37,791 nt of DNA from an uncultured Paracoccaceae bacterium (GCA_938005545.1 CALKXV010000001.1:1-37791); one strand, 5' to 3'. Shown: positions 8,228 through 17,093, counted from the first letter of the stretch. Made by a program: numbers and translations. The notes: a model not told the origin generated them from the sequence alone.

Positions 8228-9344
8228 CAATGCAGGCTTCGGGCTTTATGTGCACTGGCCTTTTTGTCAGGCTAAATGCCCCTACTGCGATTTCAACAGC
8301 CACGTGGTCTCATCAATCGATCAAACCCGGTGGAAGTCGGCATATTTGACTGAATTGGCCCGTGTTAGAGACGAATCCGGTTCTCGTGTTCTGAATTCAA
8401 TTTTCTTTGGCGGCGGCACGCCCAGCCTGATGTCCGCCGATACAGTTGCAGATATTATATCCACAGCGCGTGGGTTATGGACCCCTGCGAACGATATGGA
8501 AATCACGCTGGAAGCCAACCCAACCTCTGTCGAAGCGGGAAGATTTCGCGCTTATTCCGAGGGTGGCGTAAACCGCGTGTCCATCGGAATCCAGTCCTTG
8601 CGAGAGGCTGACCTCAAAGCGCTCGGTCGATTGCATACGGTTAAAGAAGCGCGCGACGCCTTCGAAATTGCGCGCAACACTTTTCCTCGCGTGTCGTTTG
8701 ATTTGATCTATGCACGCCAAAATCAAACTTTAGACGACTGGAAGGCTGAGCTCTCCGAGGCGCTGAATATGGCTGTCGATCACCTGTCGTTGTACCAGCT
8801 TACAGTCGAACCTGGCACCGCTTTCGGCGATCGCCACGCCGTCAACCGTTTGCCCGGCCTGCCAACCGACGATCTTTCCGCCGACATGTTTTCACTGACC
8901 CATGACATAACCGAAGATTTCGGCCTACCAGCGTATGAAATTTCAAACCACGCAAAGCCCGGCGCTGCCTCAATTCACAATCTGATATATTGGCGGTCCG
9001 GTGATTGGGTTAGCATTGGCCCCGGCGCACATGGCCGATTGACGCTTGATGGCAAACGGATCGAAACCACCTGCTTTTCAGCGCCCGGTCAATGGCTGTC
9101 TTCAGTTGAAAAAACAGCGTCGGGATATGAAGATCGCCAAACGATATCCCCTGAAGGCGCACGTACCGAAGCCATTATGATGGGCTTGAGATTGACGGAA
9201 GGCGTCCCCGCAGAAATGCTAACTGGCACAAGGGTCGAACACCTGATCAACGACAACCTGCTCGAAATCAGATCCGAACGCATAAGGACGACCCCCAAGG
9301 GCCGCCCTTTGTTAAATGCCATTTTGCGGGAGCTTCTGGCCTAA
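8220..9344 (+). CDS. hemW: Radical SAM heme chaperone HemW
   Basis: HemW is a radical SAM protein that binds heme and delivers it to respiratory proteins. It was formerly annotated as oxygen-independent coproporphyrinogen oxidase. The radical SAM motif CxxxCxxC is at Cys16, Cys20 and Cys23 (FCQAKCPYC), followed by FFGGGTPSLM and the GVNRVSIGIQS segment. The product is 374 residues, in the HemW range and shorter than HemN (about 450). It lacks the N-terminal extension typical of HemN, so HemW is the better call. Start GTG 8220 lies inside rdgB. The stop TAA (9342-9344) overlaps the convergent parB stop. Confidence 0.92.
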   Translation: MADNAGFGLYVHWPFCQAKCPYCDFNSHVVSSIDQTRWKSAYLTELARVRDESGSRVLNSIFFGGGTPSLMSADTVADIISTARGLWTPANDMEITLEANPTSVEAGRFRAYSEGGVNRVSIGIQSLREADLKALGRLHTVKEARDAFEIARNTFPRVSFDLIYARQNQTLDDWKAELSEALNMAVDHLSLYQLTVEPGTAFGDRHAVNRLPGLPTDDLSADMFSLTHDITEDFGLPAYEISNHAKPGAASIHNLIYWRSGDWVSIGPGAHGRLTLDGKRIETTCFSAPGQWLSSVEKTASGYEDRQTISPEGARTEAIMMGLRLTEGVPAEMLTGTRVEHLINDNLLEIRSERIRTTPKGRPLLNAILRELLA

Positions 9345-10249
9345 ACCTCGCCAGCGCCGATGGTGACACTCAGCCTGCGACAAACCTCATCCAGCTGAGT
9401 TAAATCCTTGTAGCGCACTGTTATTACACCACTTTCTTTGCCGTGCTCGTGATCAATACTCACCTTCATCGCTAAAGCGGCCGAAAGATCCTGCTCCAGA
9501 TGCCGTGTGTCCGCGTCCTTCATCGGCGCAACGTTACGATTTGGCTCACTCGGCTTCGCAGGCCCTTTCGCCAAGGCTTCGGCCTGACGAACGGAAAGGC
9601 CCTTCTTTACAATCTCCCGAGCAAGCGCTTCAGGATCCTCTGCCGTGATCAACGCCCTTGCATGACCTGCCGACAATTCGCCACCGCGAACCATGTCCAG
9701 AACCGCATCCGGCAAATTCAAAAGCCGCAACAAGTTCGCGATATGGCTTCGGCTTTTGCCCAAAGCCTCAGCCAGCTTCTCCTGCGTATGACCAAAACGG
9801 TCCATAAGCTGACGGTAACCAGCCGCCTCTTCAACCGCGTTCAGATCGGCCCGCTGGATGTTTTCAATGATTGCAAGCTCAAGGACTTCTGTGTCGTCCA
9901 ATTCACGCACAATTGCCGGAACTTCGTGCAATTGCGCCCGCTGCGCGGCTCGCCAACGACGTTCGCCAGCAACGATCTCATATCCGCCGGGGTCGCGTGG
10001 ATTTATCCTGAGCACAAGCGGCTGAATGATACCTTTCGCCCGGATCGATGCGGTCAGTTCGGCCAACGCATCTTCCGTAAATGTCCGCCGCGGCTGATCT
10101 GGATTCGGTGCAATTCGCGCAATATCGATTGTTGTCTCGGGCTTACGAGCCGCCAAGGGTTCGTTTGCAGGCGTGGTATCGACATCTGCCATCAAAGCAG
10201 ACAATCCACGCCCCAATCCACGCCGCTCTGACTTTCCCTGCGCCATCAT
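9341..10249 (-). CDS. parB: Chromosome partitioning protein ParB
   Basis: ParB binds parS centromere sites, spreads as a CTP-dependent clamp and works with ParA to move newly replicated origins apart. The N-terminus RRGLGRGLSALM is the usual basic ParA-interacting segment. The CTP-binding domain follows, with the GERRWRAAQ motif and the ENIQRADLNAVEEA box. A helix-turn-helix region lies around TQEKLAEALGKSRSHIANLLRLL. The last ~60 residues resemble the dimerisation domain. The length of 302 residues is normal. Two ATG codons (10249, 10246) follow a GGGTGAG ribosome-binding sequence. It lies six bases after parA, and two perfect parS sites are found a few kilobases upstream in the same gene block. 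Confidence 0.96.
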   Translation of the reverse strand: MMAQGKSERRGLGRGLSALMADVDTTPANEPLAARKPETTIDIARIAPNPDQPRRTFTEDALAELTASIRAKGIIQPLVLRINPRDPGGYEIVAGERRWRAAQRAQLHEVPAIVRELDDTEVLELAIIENIQRADLNAVEEAAGYRQLMDRFGHTQEKLAEALGKSRSHIANLLRLLNLPDAVLDMVRGGELSAGHARALITAEDPEALAREIVKKGLSVRQAEALAKGPAKPSEPNRNVAPMKDADTRHLEQDLSAALAMKVSIDHEHGKESGVITVRYKDLTQLDEVCRRLSVTIGAGEV

Positions 10250-10255
10250 CTCACC

Positions 10256-11065
10256 CTATGTTGTAGCTGTCTCAATCTTTTCTACCATCTCTTGTGCCAA
10301 AGCGCGATAGGCCAAAGCCCCTTTCGAGGTTGGATCATAAGATAAAACGGGCATCGAGTATGACGGTGCCTCGGAAATCCGCACATTGCGCGGTACAATC
10401 GTCTCGTACACCAATGCCCCCAACGTCTCACGCGCATCGGTTTCGACCTGTTGGCTCAAATTATTTCGACCGTCATACATCGTCAACAAAACGCCTTCGA
10501 TCCGCAAGTTCGGGTTGGCGGCTTCGCGCACTTCTCGAATGGTCAGCATAAGCTGCGACAACCCTTCCAACGCAAAGAATTCGCTTTGCAGTGGGATCAG
10601 TACAGAATCCGACGCGACCATCGCGTTAACTGTCAAAAGGCTCAATGACGGCGGGCAATCGATCAGCACAAAATCCAACGCGTAGGCGTCAATTGCCGGT
10701 TGACGCAAGGCGTCGTGCAGAAGAAAGCTACGCTTCTCAATCGCCATCATTTCGATATCGGCCGAACTAAGATCGGTTGTGCTTGGCGCGATCAAAAGGC
10801 CCTCGACCAAGGTCGGCTTAAGAACGTTCTCCAGATCGGTTTCTTCAAGAATCAAATCATAGGTTGTGAAATCGCGGGCTTCCGGATCAATTCCCAAGCC
10901 GGTCGACGCATTACCTTGCGGGTCCAAATCAACAAGCAAAACATTGTACCCTTCCTCAGCCAGTGAAGCGCCTAGGTTAATGGCAGTGGTCGTTTTACCG
11001 ACGCCACCCTTTTGGTTCACGATCGAGATAATGCGGGGCATTGGGGGTCGTGTCGGGTCAGGCAC
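10256..11065 (-). CDS. parA: Chromosome partitioning ATPase ParA (Soj family)
   Basis: ParA is a DNA-binding ATPase that forms the gradient along which ParB-parS complexes move. It has the deviant Walker A motif KGGVGKTT (Lys19 and Lys24), LLVDLDPQGNASTGLG, the Walker B-like FVLIDCPPSLSLLTVNA, and the C-terminal PRNVRISEAPSYSMP segment typical of chromosomal Soj proteins. The length of 269 residues fits. GTG 11065 is preferred over ATG 11041 because CGGAGA lies about 11 bases before it and nothing similar precedes the ATG. This start is inside rsmG (8-base overlap). Chromosomal rather than plasmid identity is supported by the mnmG-rsmG-parA-parB order. Confidence 0.96.
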   Translation of the reverse strand: MPDPTRPPMPRIISIVNQKGGVGKTTTAINLGASLAEEGYNVLLVDLDPQGNASTGLGIDPEARDFTTYDLILEETDLENVLKPTLVEGLLIAPSTTDLSSADIEMMAIEKRSFLLHDALRQPAIDAYALDFVLIDCPPSLSLLTVNAMVASDSVLIPLQSEFFALEGLSQLMLTIREVREAANPNLRIEGVLLTMYDGRNNLSQQVETDARETLGALVYETIVPRNVRISEAPSYSMPVLSYDPTSKGALAYRALAQEMVEKIETATT

Positions 11066-11666
11066 GCTTGATGTCTCCGATGGTCAAAACGACGGCTTCA
11101 GAATCCGTCTCGCTTGGATGTGTTTCGCAGTCGAAGCGCCAGTGTTCAAGCGCCTCTCTGATTTCCGATTGTGCTTTTTTTCCTTTTGGAAGGATTGCGC
11201 GCCCACCTGCCCGCAGATGCTGCGATACATAGTTCAACAAAAGCGGCAATGGCGCCAAAGCACGCGCCGAAACAACATCTGCATTCTGCGCATCCACATC
11301 TTCAACCCGAGACGCAATAACTTCAAACCCCGTGGTTTCACGCGCCAAAGCACGAAGAAACGTGGCTTTTCGTTGATCTGCTTCGATCAGGGAGGTTTTC
11401 ATTTCGGTTCCAGCCATGATGGCAACCACCGCCCCGGGAAACCCCCCACCGCTACCTAGATCTACCCAATGTTTGGCGTCAGAATCCAATCGGAGAAGTT
11501 GCGCAGAATCCAAAAAGTGTCTTGTCCAAAGCTGATCCAACGACTTCGGTGAAACCAGGTTGATGCGTTTATTCCATGTGGTTAGCAAATCAGCATAGAT
11601 TTCAAGCTGCTCCAATGTTTCACGTGAAACATTGGTTTTCCGCTGAAAGTCACCTTTATCGCTCAT
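11058..11666 (-). CDS. rsmG: 16S rRNA (guanine527-N7)-methyltransferase RsmG
   Basis: RsmG (GidB) puts the N7-methyl group on G527 in the 530 loop of 16S rRNA; its loss gives low-level streptomycin resistance. The 202-residue product has the SAM-binding loop [16 protein letters not shown], the [12 protein letters not shown] segment and [14 protein letters not shown], all family features. The ATG at 11666 overlaps the mnmG stop (ATGA), and the 3' end overlaps parA by 8 bases. Codons 12-17 (N-V-S-R-E-T) are encoded by a perfect parS site, so this stretch is under both protein and centromere selection. The VSRET segment recurs in alphaproteobacterial RsmG proteins, to my knowledge for this reason. 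Confidence 0.96.
   Translation of the reverse strand: MSDKGDFQRKTNVSRETLEQLEIYADLLTTWNKRINLVSPKSLDQLWTRHFLDSAQLLRLDSDAKHWVDLGSGGGFPGAVVAIMAGTEMKTSLIEADQRKATFLRALARETTGFEVIASRVEDVDAQNADVVSARALAPLPLLLNYVSQHLRAGGRAILPKGKKAQSEIREALEHWRFDCETHPSETDSEAVVLTIGDIKRA
11616..11631. promoter_or_regulatory. parS: parS centromere site 1 (inside rsmG)
   Basis: TGTTTCACGTGAAACA matches the conserved bacterial parS sequence exactly. The symmetry extends four bases further on each side, so 11612-11635 is a perfect 24-base palindrome. It codes for residues 12-17 of RsmG. It lies about 5 kb from the predicted origin and less than 1 kb from parA, the expected place for ParB loading. Confidence 0.93.
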
Positions 11667-13537
11667 GATGCGCGACGCACGCCTTTTTTAATCCGCGCAA
11701 GGATCAGTGTCAGCGCTGCGGGCGTCATGCCTTCAATCCGACCGGCCTGCCCTAGGGTTTCGGGTTTGGAAGCCAAAAGCTTCTGTTTCAACTCATGCGA
11801 CAACCCATTTAAGCCTTCATAGTCGAATTCAACGGGGATCAAGTGAGCTTCATCACGACGAAGATTATCAACATCCCGCGCCTGACGTTCAACATAATGC
11901 GCATACAACGCGTCACATTTAAGCTGGTTTTTGATTTCGGCGTCTATATCCGCGAGCTCGGGCCGAAGTTTTTCCAACACACTGAATGAAACATCGGCAA
12001 ACGATAATAGGTCCAGCGACGTGCGCTTCGTTCCATCACGCGCAATCCGAATGCCGGCATCCGCGGCTTCCGATGCCGTGACGCGGGCCCCCGCAAGGCG
12101 CGCTCGACCAGAGTCCAATGCTTCCATCTTGCTGGAAAAAGCCTTGGCGCGAACGTCGCCAACGCATCCAAAGCTTTCGCCAACCGGGGTCAAACGCTGA
12201 TCCGCATTATCAGCCCGTAACGAAAGCCGGAATTCGGCCCGTGACGTAAACATTCGATAGGGCTCGCTCACGCCCTGCGTCGTCAAATCATCAACCATAA
12301 CGCCGATATATGACGTTTCCCGTGAAAATTTGGCGGATTCCAACCCCAGGGCATCACCGGCAGCATTTAGGCCGGCGACAAGCCCTTGAGCAGCCGCCTC
12401 TTCATAGCCGGTCGTTCCATTGATCTGCCCCGCCAAGTACAGGCCCTCAACATCCCGCAATCGCAACGCCGAGGTCAGATTCCGAGGATCAACGTAATCG
12501 TATTCGATTGCATAGCCTGGCTGAGCGATCTCAGCTTTCTCAAGTCCCGCAATCGAACGAACATAGTCGTGCTGAACGCCCTCCGGTAAAGACGTCGAAA
12601 TCCCATTTGGATAAACCAAATCACTGGTTAATCCTTCCGGCTCGAGAAATACCTGATGTGACGACTTGTCAGCAAACCGTACAACCTTGTCTTCGATCGA
12701 CGGACAGTATCGCGGCCCAACGCCGTCAATGTGCCCGCCATACATGGCAGAGCGCTCAAGATTGGTCCGAATAATCTCATGGGTCGCTTCATTTGTATGC
12801 GTGATCCCACAAGCAACCTGATCTGCCTGAACATCTTTCGTAAAAAACGAAAAGAACACCGGCTCGGCATCACCCGGTTGGCTTTCAAGTTGATCCCAGT
12901 CGATGGATTTCGATCGCAAACGTGGCGGAGTACCTGTCTTCAAGCGCCCCAATATAAGCCCAAAGTCGTCAATTCGCTCCGCCAAACGCACCGACGGTGC
13001 ATCACCCATTCTGCCACCCGGGCGCGAGACGTCCCCAATGTGGATCACACCACGTAAAAACGTGCCCGTTGTTAAAACAACCGCAGCCGCGCGAATTTCA
13101 GACCCATCACGAAGAACAACCCCTGCAACACGCGGCCCATCCATGATGAAATCTGTGGATTCGCCTTCGACAATCTGAATATCCGGGTGCGCCGTCATCT
13201 CGGCCAACATGGCTGAGCGATAGATGGCGCGGTCGGCTTGCGCACGCGGCCCTTGCACCGCCGGGCCCTTGCGGCGGTTCAGCAAGCGGAACTGGATACC
13301 TGCCTTATCCGCAACTCGGGCCATAACGCCATCCAACGCGTCAATCTCACGAACCAGATGACCTTTGCCAAGGCCACCAATCGCAGGATTGCAGGACATA
13401 ACACCAATGCCTGCACGTGATAGCGTCACCAAGGAAACGCGGGCGCCCCGACGCGCTGCAGCATGAGCCGCCTCCGCGCCCGCATGGCCACCGCCGACCA
13501 CAATCACATCTGTTTCAGAATGTTTCACGTGAAACAT
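11663..13537 (-). CDS. mnmG: tRNA uridine-5-carboxymethylaminomethyl modification enzyme MnmG
   Basis: MnmG (GidA) works with MnmE to build the 5-carboxymethylaminomethyl group on U34 of certain tRNAs, using FAD and a folate donor. The 624-residue product has the N-terminal FAD loop [14 protein letters not shown] (glycines at 15-20). It then has the cysteine-bearing [34 protein letters not shown] and [15 protein letters not shown]; both cysteine motifs are associated with activity. The C-terminal helical domain ([26 protein letters not shown]) is also present. The gene starts MFHVKH because a parS site covers the start codon region. It follows mnmE by six bases, so the two partners are co-transcribed. 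The 3' end overlaps rsmG by 4 bases. Confidence 0.97.
   Translation of the reverse strand: MFHVKHSETDVIVVGGGHAGAEAAHAAARRGARVSLVTLSRAGIGVMSCNPAIGGLGKGHLVREIDALDGVMARVADKAGIQFRLLNRRKGPAVQGPRAQADRAIYRSAMLAEMTAHPDIQIVEGESTDFIMDGPRVAGVVLRDGSEIRAAAVVLTTGTFLRGVIHIGDVSRPGGRMGDAPSVRLAERIDDFGLILGRLKTGTPPRLRSKSIDWDQLESQPGDAEPVFFSFFTKDVQADQVACGITHTNEATHEIIRTNLERSAMYGGHIDGVGPRYCPSIEDKVVRFADKSSHQVFLEPEGLTSDLVYPNGISTSLPEGVQHDYVRSIAGLEKAEIAQPGYAIEYDYVDPRNLTSALRLRDVEGLYLAGQINGTTGYEEAAAQGLVAGLNAAGDALGLESAKFSRETSYIGVMVDDLTTQGVSEPYRMFTSRAEFRLSLRADNADQRLTPVGESFGCVGDVRAKAFSSKMEALDSGRARLAGARVTASEAADAGIRIARDGTKRTSLDLLSFADVSFSVLEKLRPELADIDAEIKNQLKCDALYAHYVERQARDVDNLRRDEAHLIPVEFDYEGLNGLSHELKQKLLASKPETLGQAGRIEGMTPAALTLILARIKKGVRRAS
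13521..13536. promoter_or_regulatory. parS: parS centromere site 2 (over the mnmG start codon)
   Basis: A second exact copy of TGTTTCACGTGAAACA. Symmetry extends one base each side (13520-13537). It covers the mnmG start, from the second base of ATG to the second base of codon 6, and dictates the peptide FHVK. A ParB complex here would sit on the translation initiation region of the mnmG part of the operon, about 3.2 kb from the predicted origin. Confidence 0.93.
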
Positions 13538-13543
13538 CGCCTT

Positions 13544-14821
13544 TTATTTACCAATACAAAAGCTCGCGAAAATCTCGCCCAAAATATCTTCAACGCCCAC
13601 ACGGCCCACTAGAGAATCCAAGGCACGGGTCGCTGTGTGAAGCTCCTCGGCAATCAGTTCCGCCAGCTCAGGAGATTGGTTTAACCGATCAGACGCGATT
13701 TCCAAAGACTCAATCGCTTGCTCCATTGCCAATCGATGACGCTCGCGAATAGCAACCCCTGCTAAACTTGCGCGTCGCTCCAGTCGCTTAGCAACATTGG
13801 ATATCAGCACGTCCAGCCCATCGCCGGTCTTTGCTGAAACATCGCCACTACCAAGATCAGACTTCGTTACAACAACAAGGTCATCATCAGCGGCTTCAAT
13901 AACCGGCGGCTCGTCCACACCACCCTTTAAAATAATCCTCAGATCAGCCGCGCTAGCTCGACTTCGCGCAAGATCGATGCCCAGTGCTTCAATCTCATCA
14001 CCGGCCTCACGCATACCCGCTGTATCCAGAAGCGTCACTGGCAAACCCCGAAGCTCCATCCGAACCTCGATTACGTCCCGCGTGGTTCCGGCAATGTTTG
14101 ATGTGATCGCAGCTTCCCGCCCTGCAATCGCATTCAATAGCGTCGATTTTCCTACATTCGGCGGGCCGACAATGGCTACCTCGAACCCGTCGCGGATACG
14201 TTCTGCCATGCCAACACCCAACGCTTCGGCCTGTAGTTCGGAAGAAACGCTTTCCATAAGCGTTCGAACCTCTGGAAGAACGTCTGTCGGAACTTCCTCA
14301 TCCGCAAAATCAATCGTTGCTTCCAGCAGGGCCGCTGCCCTAATCAACCGGCGCCGCCAATCGTCAGCTCGATCTCCCAAGGCCCCTGACAAAACACGCA
14401 ATGCTTGCCGTCGCTGCGCTTCTGTTTCGGCCTCAATCAAATCAGACAGGCCCTCGACCTGAGCAAGATCAAGACGCTCGTTTTCAAGTGCGCGCCGCGT
14501 GAACTCGCCGGCCTCAGCCGCACGCAAGCCGGTCTGCTGACCCAAAGCCCGAAGCACCGCATTCACCGTTGCGATTGATCCGTGAACATGAAGCTCGGCA
14601 ATATCTTCACCGGTAAAACTATCAGGCCCCGGCATCCAAATCACCAAAGCCTGATCCAGAACGGCACCATCAAAAGACAGCGACCGAAGCGCTGCATGGC
14701 GCGGCGCGGGTATCTTTCCAGCTATGCTTTCAAAAGCTTCCCCGGCACGCGGCCCAGATATTCGAATGACAGCAACGCCTGCTTTACCCCGTGCGCTGCT
14801 AAGGGCAAAAATCGTATCCAT
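13544..14821 (-). CDS. mnmE: tRNA modification GTPase MnmE
   Basis: MnmE is the GTPase partner of MnmG in wobble-uridine modification of tRNA. The N-terminal formyl-THF-binding domain begins [24 protein letters not shown] and includes the AEPGEFTRRA-like [18 protein letters not shown] segment. The inserted G domain has G1 GPPNVGKS at 219-226, G2 [13 protein letters not shown]3 DTAGMRE and a TKSD in the G4 position (the usual form is NKxD). The protein ends in the invariant FCIGK; its cysteine is essential in the E. coli enzyme. The length of 425 residues is slightly short for the family (about 430-455). It lies 31 bases downstream of rho and 6 bases before mnmG. An AGAAGG precedes the ATG by about 10 bases. 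Confidence 0.97.
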   Translation of the reverse strand: MDTIFALSSARGKAGVAVIRISGPRAGEAFESIAGKIPAPRHAALRSLSFDGAVLDQALVIWMPGPDSFTGEDIAELHVHGSIATVNAVLRALGQQTGLRAAEAGEFTRRALENERLDLAQVEGLSDLIEAETEAQRRQALRVLSGALGDRADDWRRRLIRAAALLEATIDFADEEVPTDVLPEVRTLMESVSSELQAEALGVGMAERIRDGFEVAIVGPPNVGKSTLLNAIAGREAAITSNIAGTTRDVIEVRMELRGLPVTLLDTAGMREAGDEIEALGIDLARSRASAADLRIILKGGVDEPPVIEAADDDLVVVTKSDLGSGDVSAKTGDGLDVLISNVAKRLERRASLAGVAIRERHRLAMEQAIESLEIASDRLNQSPELAELIAEELHTATRALDSLVGRVGVEDILGEIFASFCIGK

Positions 14822-14832
14822 ATCACTTAACC

Positions 14833-14850
14833 TTCTGTTTTAAAACAGAA
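14833..14850. repeat. Perfect 18-base palindrome between rho and mnmE
   Basis: TTCTGTTTTAAAACAGAA reads the same on both strands and nearly fills the 31-base gap between the rho stop and the mnmE ATG. The outer bases on the mnmE-proximal side include the AGAAGG ribosome-binding sequence. Without GC pairs or a T-run it is a poor terminator. It could be a protein-binding operator or an mRNA hairpin that hides the mnmE ribosome-binding site. Confidence 0.5.
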
Positions 14851-14852
14851 AA

Positions 14853-16121
14853 TCACTTATTCATGGAGTCAAAGAAGTCAGAGTTCGTCTTTGTCTGCTT
14901 CAACTTACCCAATAAGAATTCAATCGCATCCGTCGTTCCCATCGGATTCAAAATACGGCGCAGAATGAACGTTTTCTGTAAGTCGTTCGCGTCAACCAGC
15001 AGCTCTTCTTTCCGCGTACCGGATTTCAGAATGTCCATCGCTGGATAAACCCGCTTGTCCGCGACTTTCCGATCCAGAACAATCTCGCTGTTACCGGTGC
15101 CTTTGAATTCCTCAAAGATAACTTCGTCCATGCGGCTACCCGTTTCGACCAGAGCGGTCGCAATAATCGTCAAAGAACCGCCCTCTTCGATATTCCGTGC
15201 CGCACCAAAGAACCGTTTCGGCCGTTGGAGCGCATTTGCATCAACACCGCCAGTCAAAACCTTACCGGACGACGGAACCACCGTGTTGAAAGCCCGGCCA
15301 AGGCGCGTAATCGAATCCAACAGGATCACAACATCGCGTTTATGCTCAACCAGACGTTTCGCTTTTTCGATTACCATCTCAGAAACCGCCACGTGACGCG
15401 TCGCTGGCTCGTCAAAAGTCGATGATACAACTTCGCCCTTCACCGACCGCTGCATGTCCGTCACTTCTTCCGGGCGCTCATCAATCAACAGAACGATCAA
15501 ATAGCATTCAGGATGATTGGTTTCGATGGAATTAGCGATGTTCTGAAGAATAACCGTCTTACCTGTCCGCGGTGGTGCCACAATCAGCGAACGTTGTCCC
15601 TTACCAATCGGCGCAACCAAATCAATAACCCGGGCCGACTTGTCTTTGATCGTCGGATCTTCGATTTCCATATTCATCCGCTCATCTGGATAAAGCGGCG
15701 TCAAGTTATCAAAGCTGACCTTATGTTTCGCTTTTTCAGGGTCTTCGAAGTTGATCTTTTCAACCATCGTCAAAGCAAAATATCGCTCGCTGTCGTTTGG
15801 CGCGCGAATGACACCCTCCACGCTATCGCCAGTACGAAGCGAAAACGACCGGATCATTTCTGGCGATAGATAAATATCGTCAGGGCCAGGCAAATAGTTG
15901 GCCTCTGGCGAGCGCAAGAACCCAAACCCATCTTGAAGAACCTCAAGCACACCGTCACCACCGATGACCCATTCGTCTTCGGCCCGTTCCTTCAGGATCG
16001 AGAACATCATCTCACCCTTACGCATCGTCGAAGCGTTTTCGATCTCAAGCTCTTCAGCGAGACCTAAAAGCTCTTTCGGCGATTTCGACTTCAATTCGGC
16101 CAGATTCAAACGGTCGGACAT
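14853..16121 (-). CDS. rho: Transcription termination factor Rho
   Basis: Rho is the hexameric RNA helicase that terminates untranslated transcripts. The 422-residue product has the N-terminal helical domain ([19 protein letters not shown]), the cold-shock-like RNA-binding domain with [21 protein letters not shown], and the ATPase core. The core has Walker A APPRTGKT at 182-189, [29 protein letters not shown] with the Walker B aspartate, and [20 protein letters not shown] (Q and R loop regions). ATG 16121 is chosen because AAAGG lies about 9 bases upstream and homology begins there; the frame runs open for 30 codons further upstream without family similarity. The 123-base leader between hemJ and rho could carry Rho autoregulation, but no specific element is visible. 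Confidence 0.97.
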   Translation of the reverse strand: MSDRLNLAELKSKSPKELLGLAEELEIENASTMRKGEMMFSILKERAEDEWVIGGDGVLEVLQDGFGFLRSPEANYLPGPDDIYLSPEMIRSFSLRTGDSVEGVIRAPNDSERYFALTMVEKINFEDPEKAKHKVSFDNLTPLYPDERMNMEIEDPTIKDKSARVIDLVAPIGKGQRSLIVAPPRTGKTVILQNIANSIETNHPECYLIVLLIDERPEEVTDMQRSVKGEVVSSTFDEPATRHVAVSEMVIEKAKRLVEHKRDVVILLDSITRLGRAFNTVVPSSGKVLTGGVDANALQRPKRFFGAARNIEEGGSLTIIATALVETGSRMDEVIFEEFKGTGNSEIVLDRKVADKRVYPAMDILKSGTRKEELLVDANDLQKTFILRRILNPMGTTDAIEFLLGKLKQTKTNSDFFDSMNK

Positions 16122-16244
16122 AGATATACCTTTCAAGCGCCCAAGTGGGACGACAGAGGTTTGGATTTTTGAAACATCAAAGAAAGCCAGGACGGCGATC
16201 CGGCCAAACACTTAAGGATCAGAATGCCCCAAGTCAATCACCGG

Positions 16245-16694
16245 TTAGAATTTCAGAACCACCGAGAACACGACCACAATCATCAAAACTGTCGGAACCT
16301 CATTCATAATCCGATAAGTCCGTCCGCTGCGCGTATTCGTTCCCGTCGCGAATTCCTTGCGTCGTGCGGCCAGCCACATGTGAAACACCGTCATCGCAAT
16401 CACACCAGCAGCTTTGAACCACGGCCAGAACGATGACCAATCAACAATACCCGGCGTAAACACCAGACACAGTCCAAAAATCCATGTCGCGATCATCGCC
16501 GGGTTCATAATGACCCGTAAAAGCTTTTCTTCCATCATCGTGAAAATCTCGTGCGTCTCACCATCTGAACCCGCGCGTTCAACGTGATGCACAAATAACC
16601 TCGGCAAATAGAAAAGTCCTGCCATCCACGAAATGACCGATATGATATGAAGCGCTTTCACCCAAGGATACAAACCCGCCAGTATCTCAGCCAT
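16245..16694 (-). CDS. hemJ: Protoporphyrinogen IX oxidase HemJ
   Basis: HemJ oxidises protoporphyrinogen IX to protoporphyrin IX in bacteria lacking HemG and HemY; it is an inner-membrane heme-binding protein. The 149-residue product begins with YPWVKALHIISVISWMAGLFYLPRLFVHH, including the conserved His in WxKxxH. About four membrane segments follow, at roughly 9-29, 60-80, 86-106 and 130-148. The GRTYRIMNEVPT motif before the last segment is typical of the family. GGAGAGG lies just upstream of ATG 16694. It is the gene nearest the origin on the left and is transcribed away from it, ahead of rho. Heme synthesis genes at alphaproteobacterial origins are common; in Caulobacter the neighbour is hemE. 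Confidence 0.93.
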   Translation of the reverse strand: MAEILAGLYPWVKALHIISVISWMAGLFYLPRLFVHHVERAGSDGETHEIFTMMEEKLLRVIMNPAMIATWIFGLCLVFTPGIVDWSSFWPWFKAAGVIAMTVFHMWLAARRKEFATGTNTRSGRTYRIMNEVPTVLMIVVVFSVVLKF

Positions 16695-16767
16695 ACGACC
16701 TCTCCATCGTCATCCCTCTCTTAATTAAATATAAGAAGGAAAGAAAAGATGTGGTGGTAGTTAGTAA

Positions 16768-16776
16768 CGTGGATAA
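16768..16776 (-). promoter_or_regulatory. DnaA box (8 of 9)
   Basis: On the minus strand this reads TTATCCACG, one mismatch from TTATCCACA. It is the leftmost box of the predicted origin, 74 bases from the hemJ start. Confidence 0.65.
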
Positions 16777-16864
16777 GTGGAATTCTTTGGCTTCAGGTTG
16801 ACTTACACACATTGAAAATCACGGGATTCAAGCTTGCCCCAAAAACGGGGAAACAACTTGTTTC

Positions 16865-16879
16865 TTAATTTGAAATTAG
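16865..16879 (+). promoter_or_regulatory. CtrA-like box 1 in oriC
   Basis: TTAA, seven bases, TTAG. This is 7 of 8 specified positions of the CtrA consensus TTAA-N7-TTAA. It overlaps an inverted repeat (TAATTT and AAATTA around a single G, 16866-16878). The region is AT-rich, so chance occurrence must be considered. Confidence 0.35.
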
Positions 16880-16883
16880 GCAC

Positions 16884-16898
16884 TTAACACTTCCTTAG
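16884..16898 (+). promoter_or_regulatory. CtrA-like box 2 in oriC
   Basis: TTAA, seven bases, TTAG again, in the same orientation and with the same single deviation as box 1. It begins 19 bases after box 1 (about two helical turns). The repetition makes it somewhat more persuasive than a single match. Confidence 0.35.
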
Positions 16899-16911
16899 CA
16901 TTCTTAAATCC

Positions 16912-16920
16912 TGTGGATGA
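16912..16920 (-). promoter_or_regulatory. DnaA box (8 of 9)
   Basis: On the minus strand this reads TCATCCACA, one mismatch from the consensus. It directly follows the AT-rich block 16858-16910 and the CtrA-like boxes. Confidence 0.65.
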
Positions 16921-16972
16921 AATCTGTATGAGCCTTGAAGAAAAGGGTTTTCCCACAGGTCCTATCGTTTGA

Positions 16973-16981
16973 TTATCCACC
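16973..16981 (+). promoter_or_regulatory. DnaA box (8 of 9) with a weaker opposing box
   Basis: This reads TTATCCACC, one mismatch from the consensus. It abuts a weaker opposite-strand box, TTGTCCACG on the minus strand at 16981-16989, so the two form a back-to-back pair. Confidence 0.65.
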
Positions 16982-17093
16982 GTGGACAAATCGCCCGGAA
17001 CGCGCGAAGAAAAATCCGAGACGTTGGTGTCTTCTTCAAAACCCGGCTTTTCACCAATTTTTACCACCTGTTGACGTACCAAAATACACAGAC

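Noticed and set aside
12314-12329. parS-like sequence in mnmG
   Set aside because: It matches only 12 of 16 parS positions and breaks the CACGTG core, so ParB binding is unlikely.
13797-14462. Plus-strand 221-residue ORF across mnmE
   Set aside because: It is a Ser/Arg-rich shadow of the mnmE G domain with no motif of its own.
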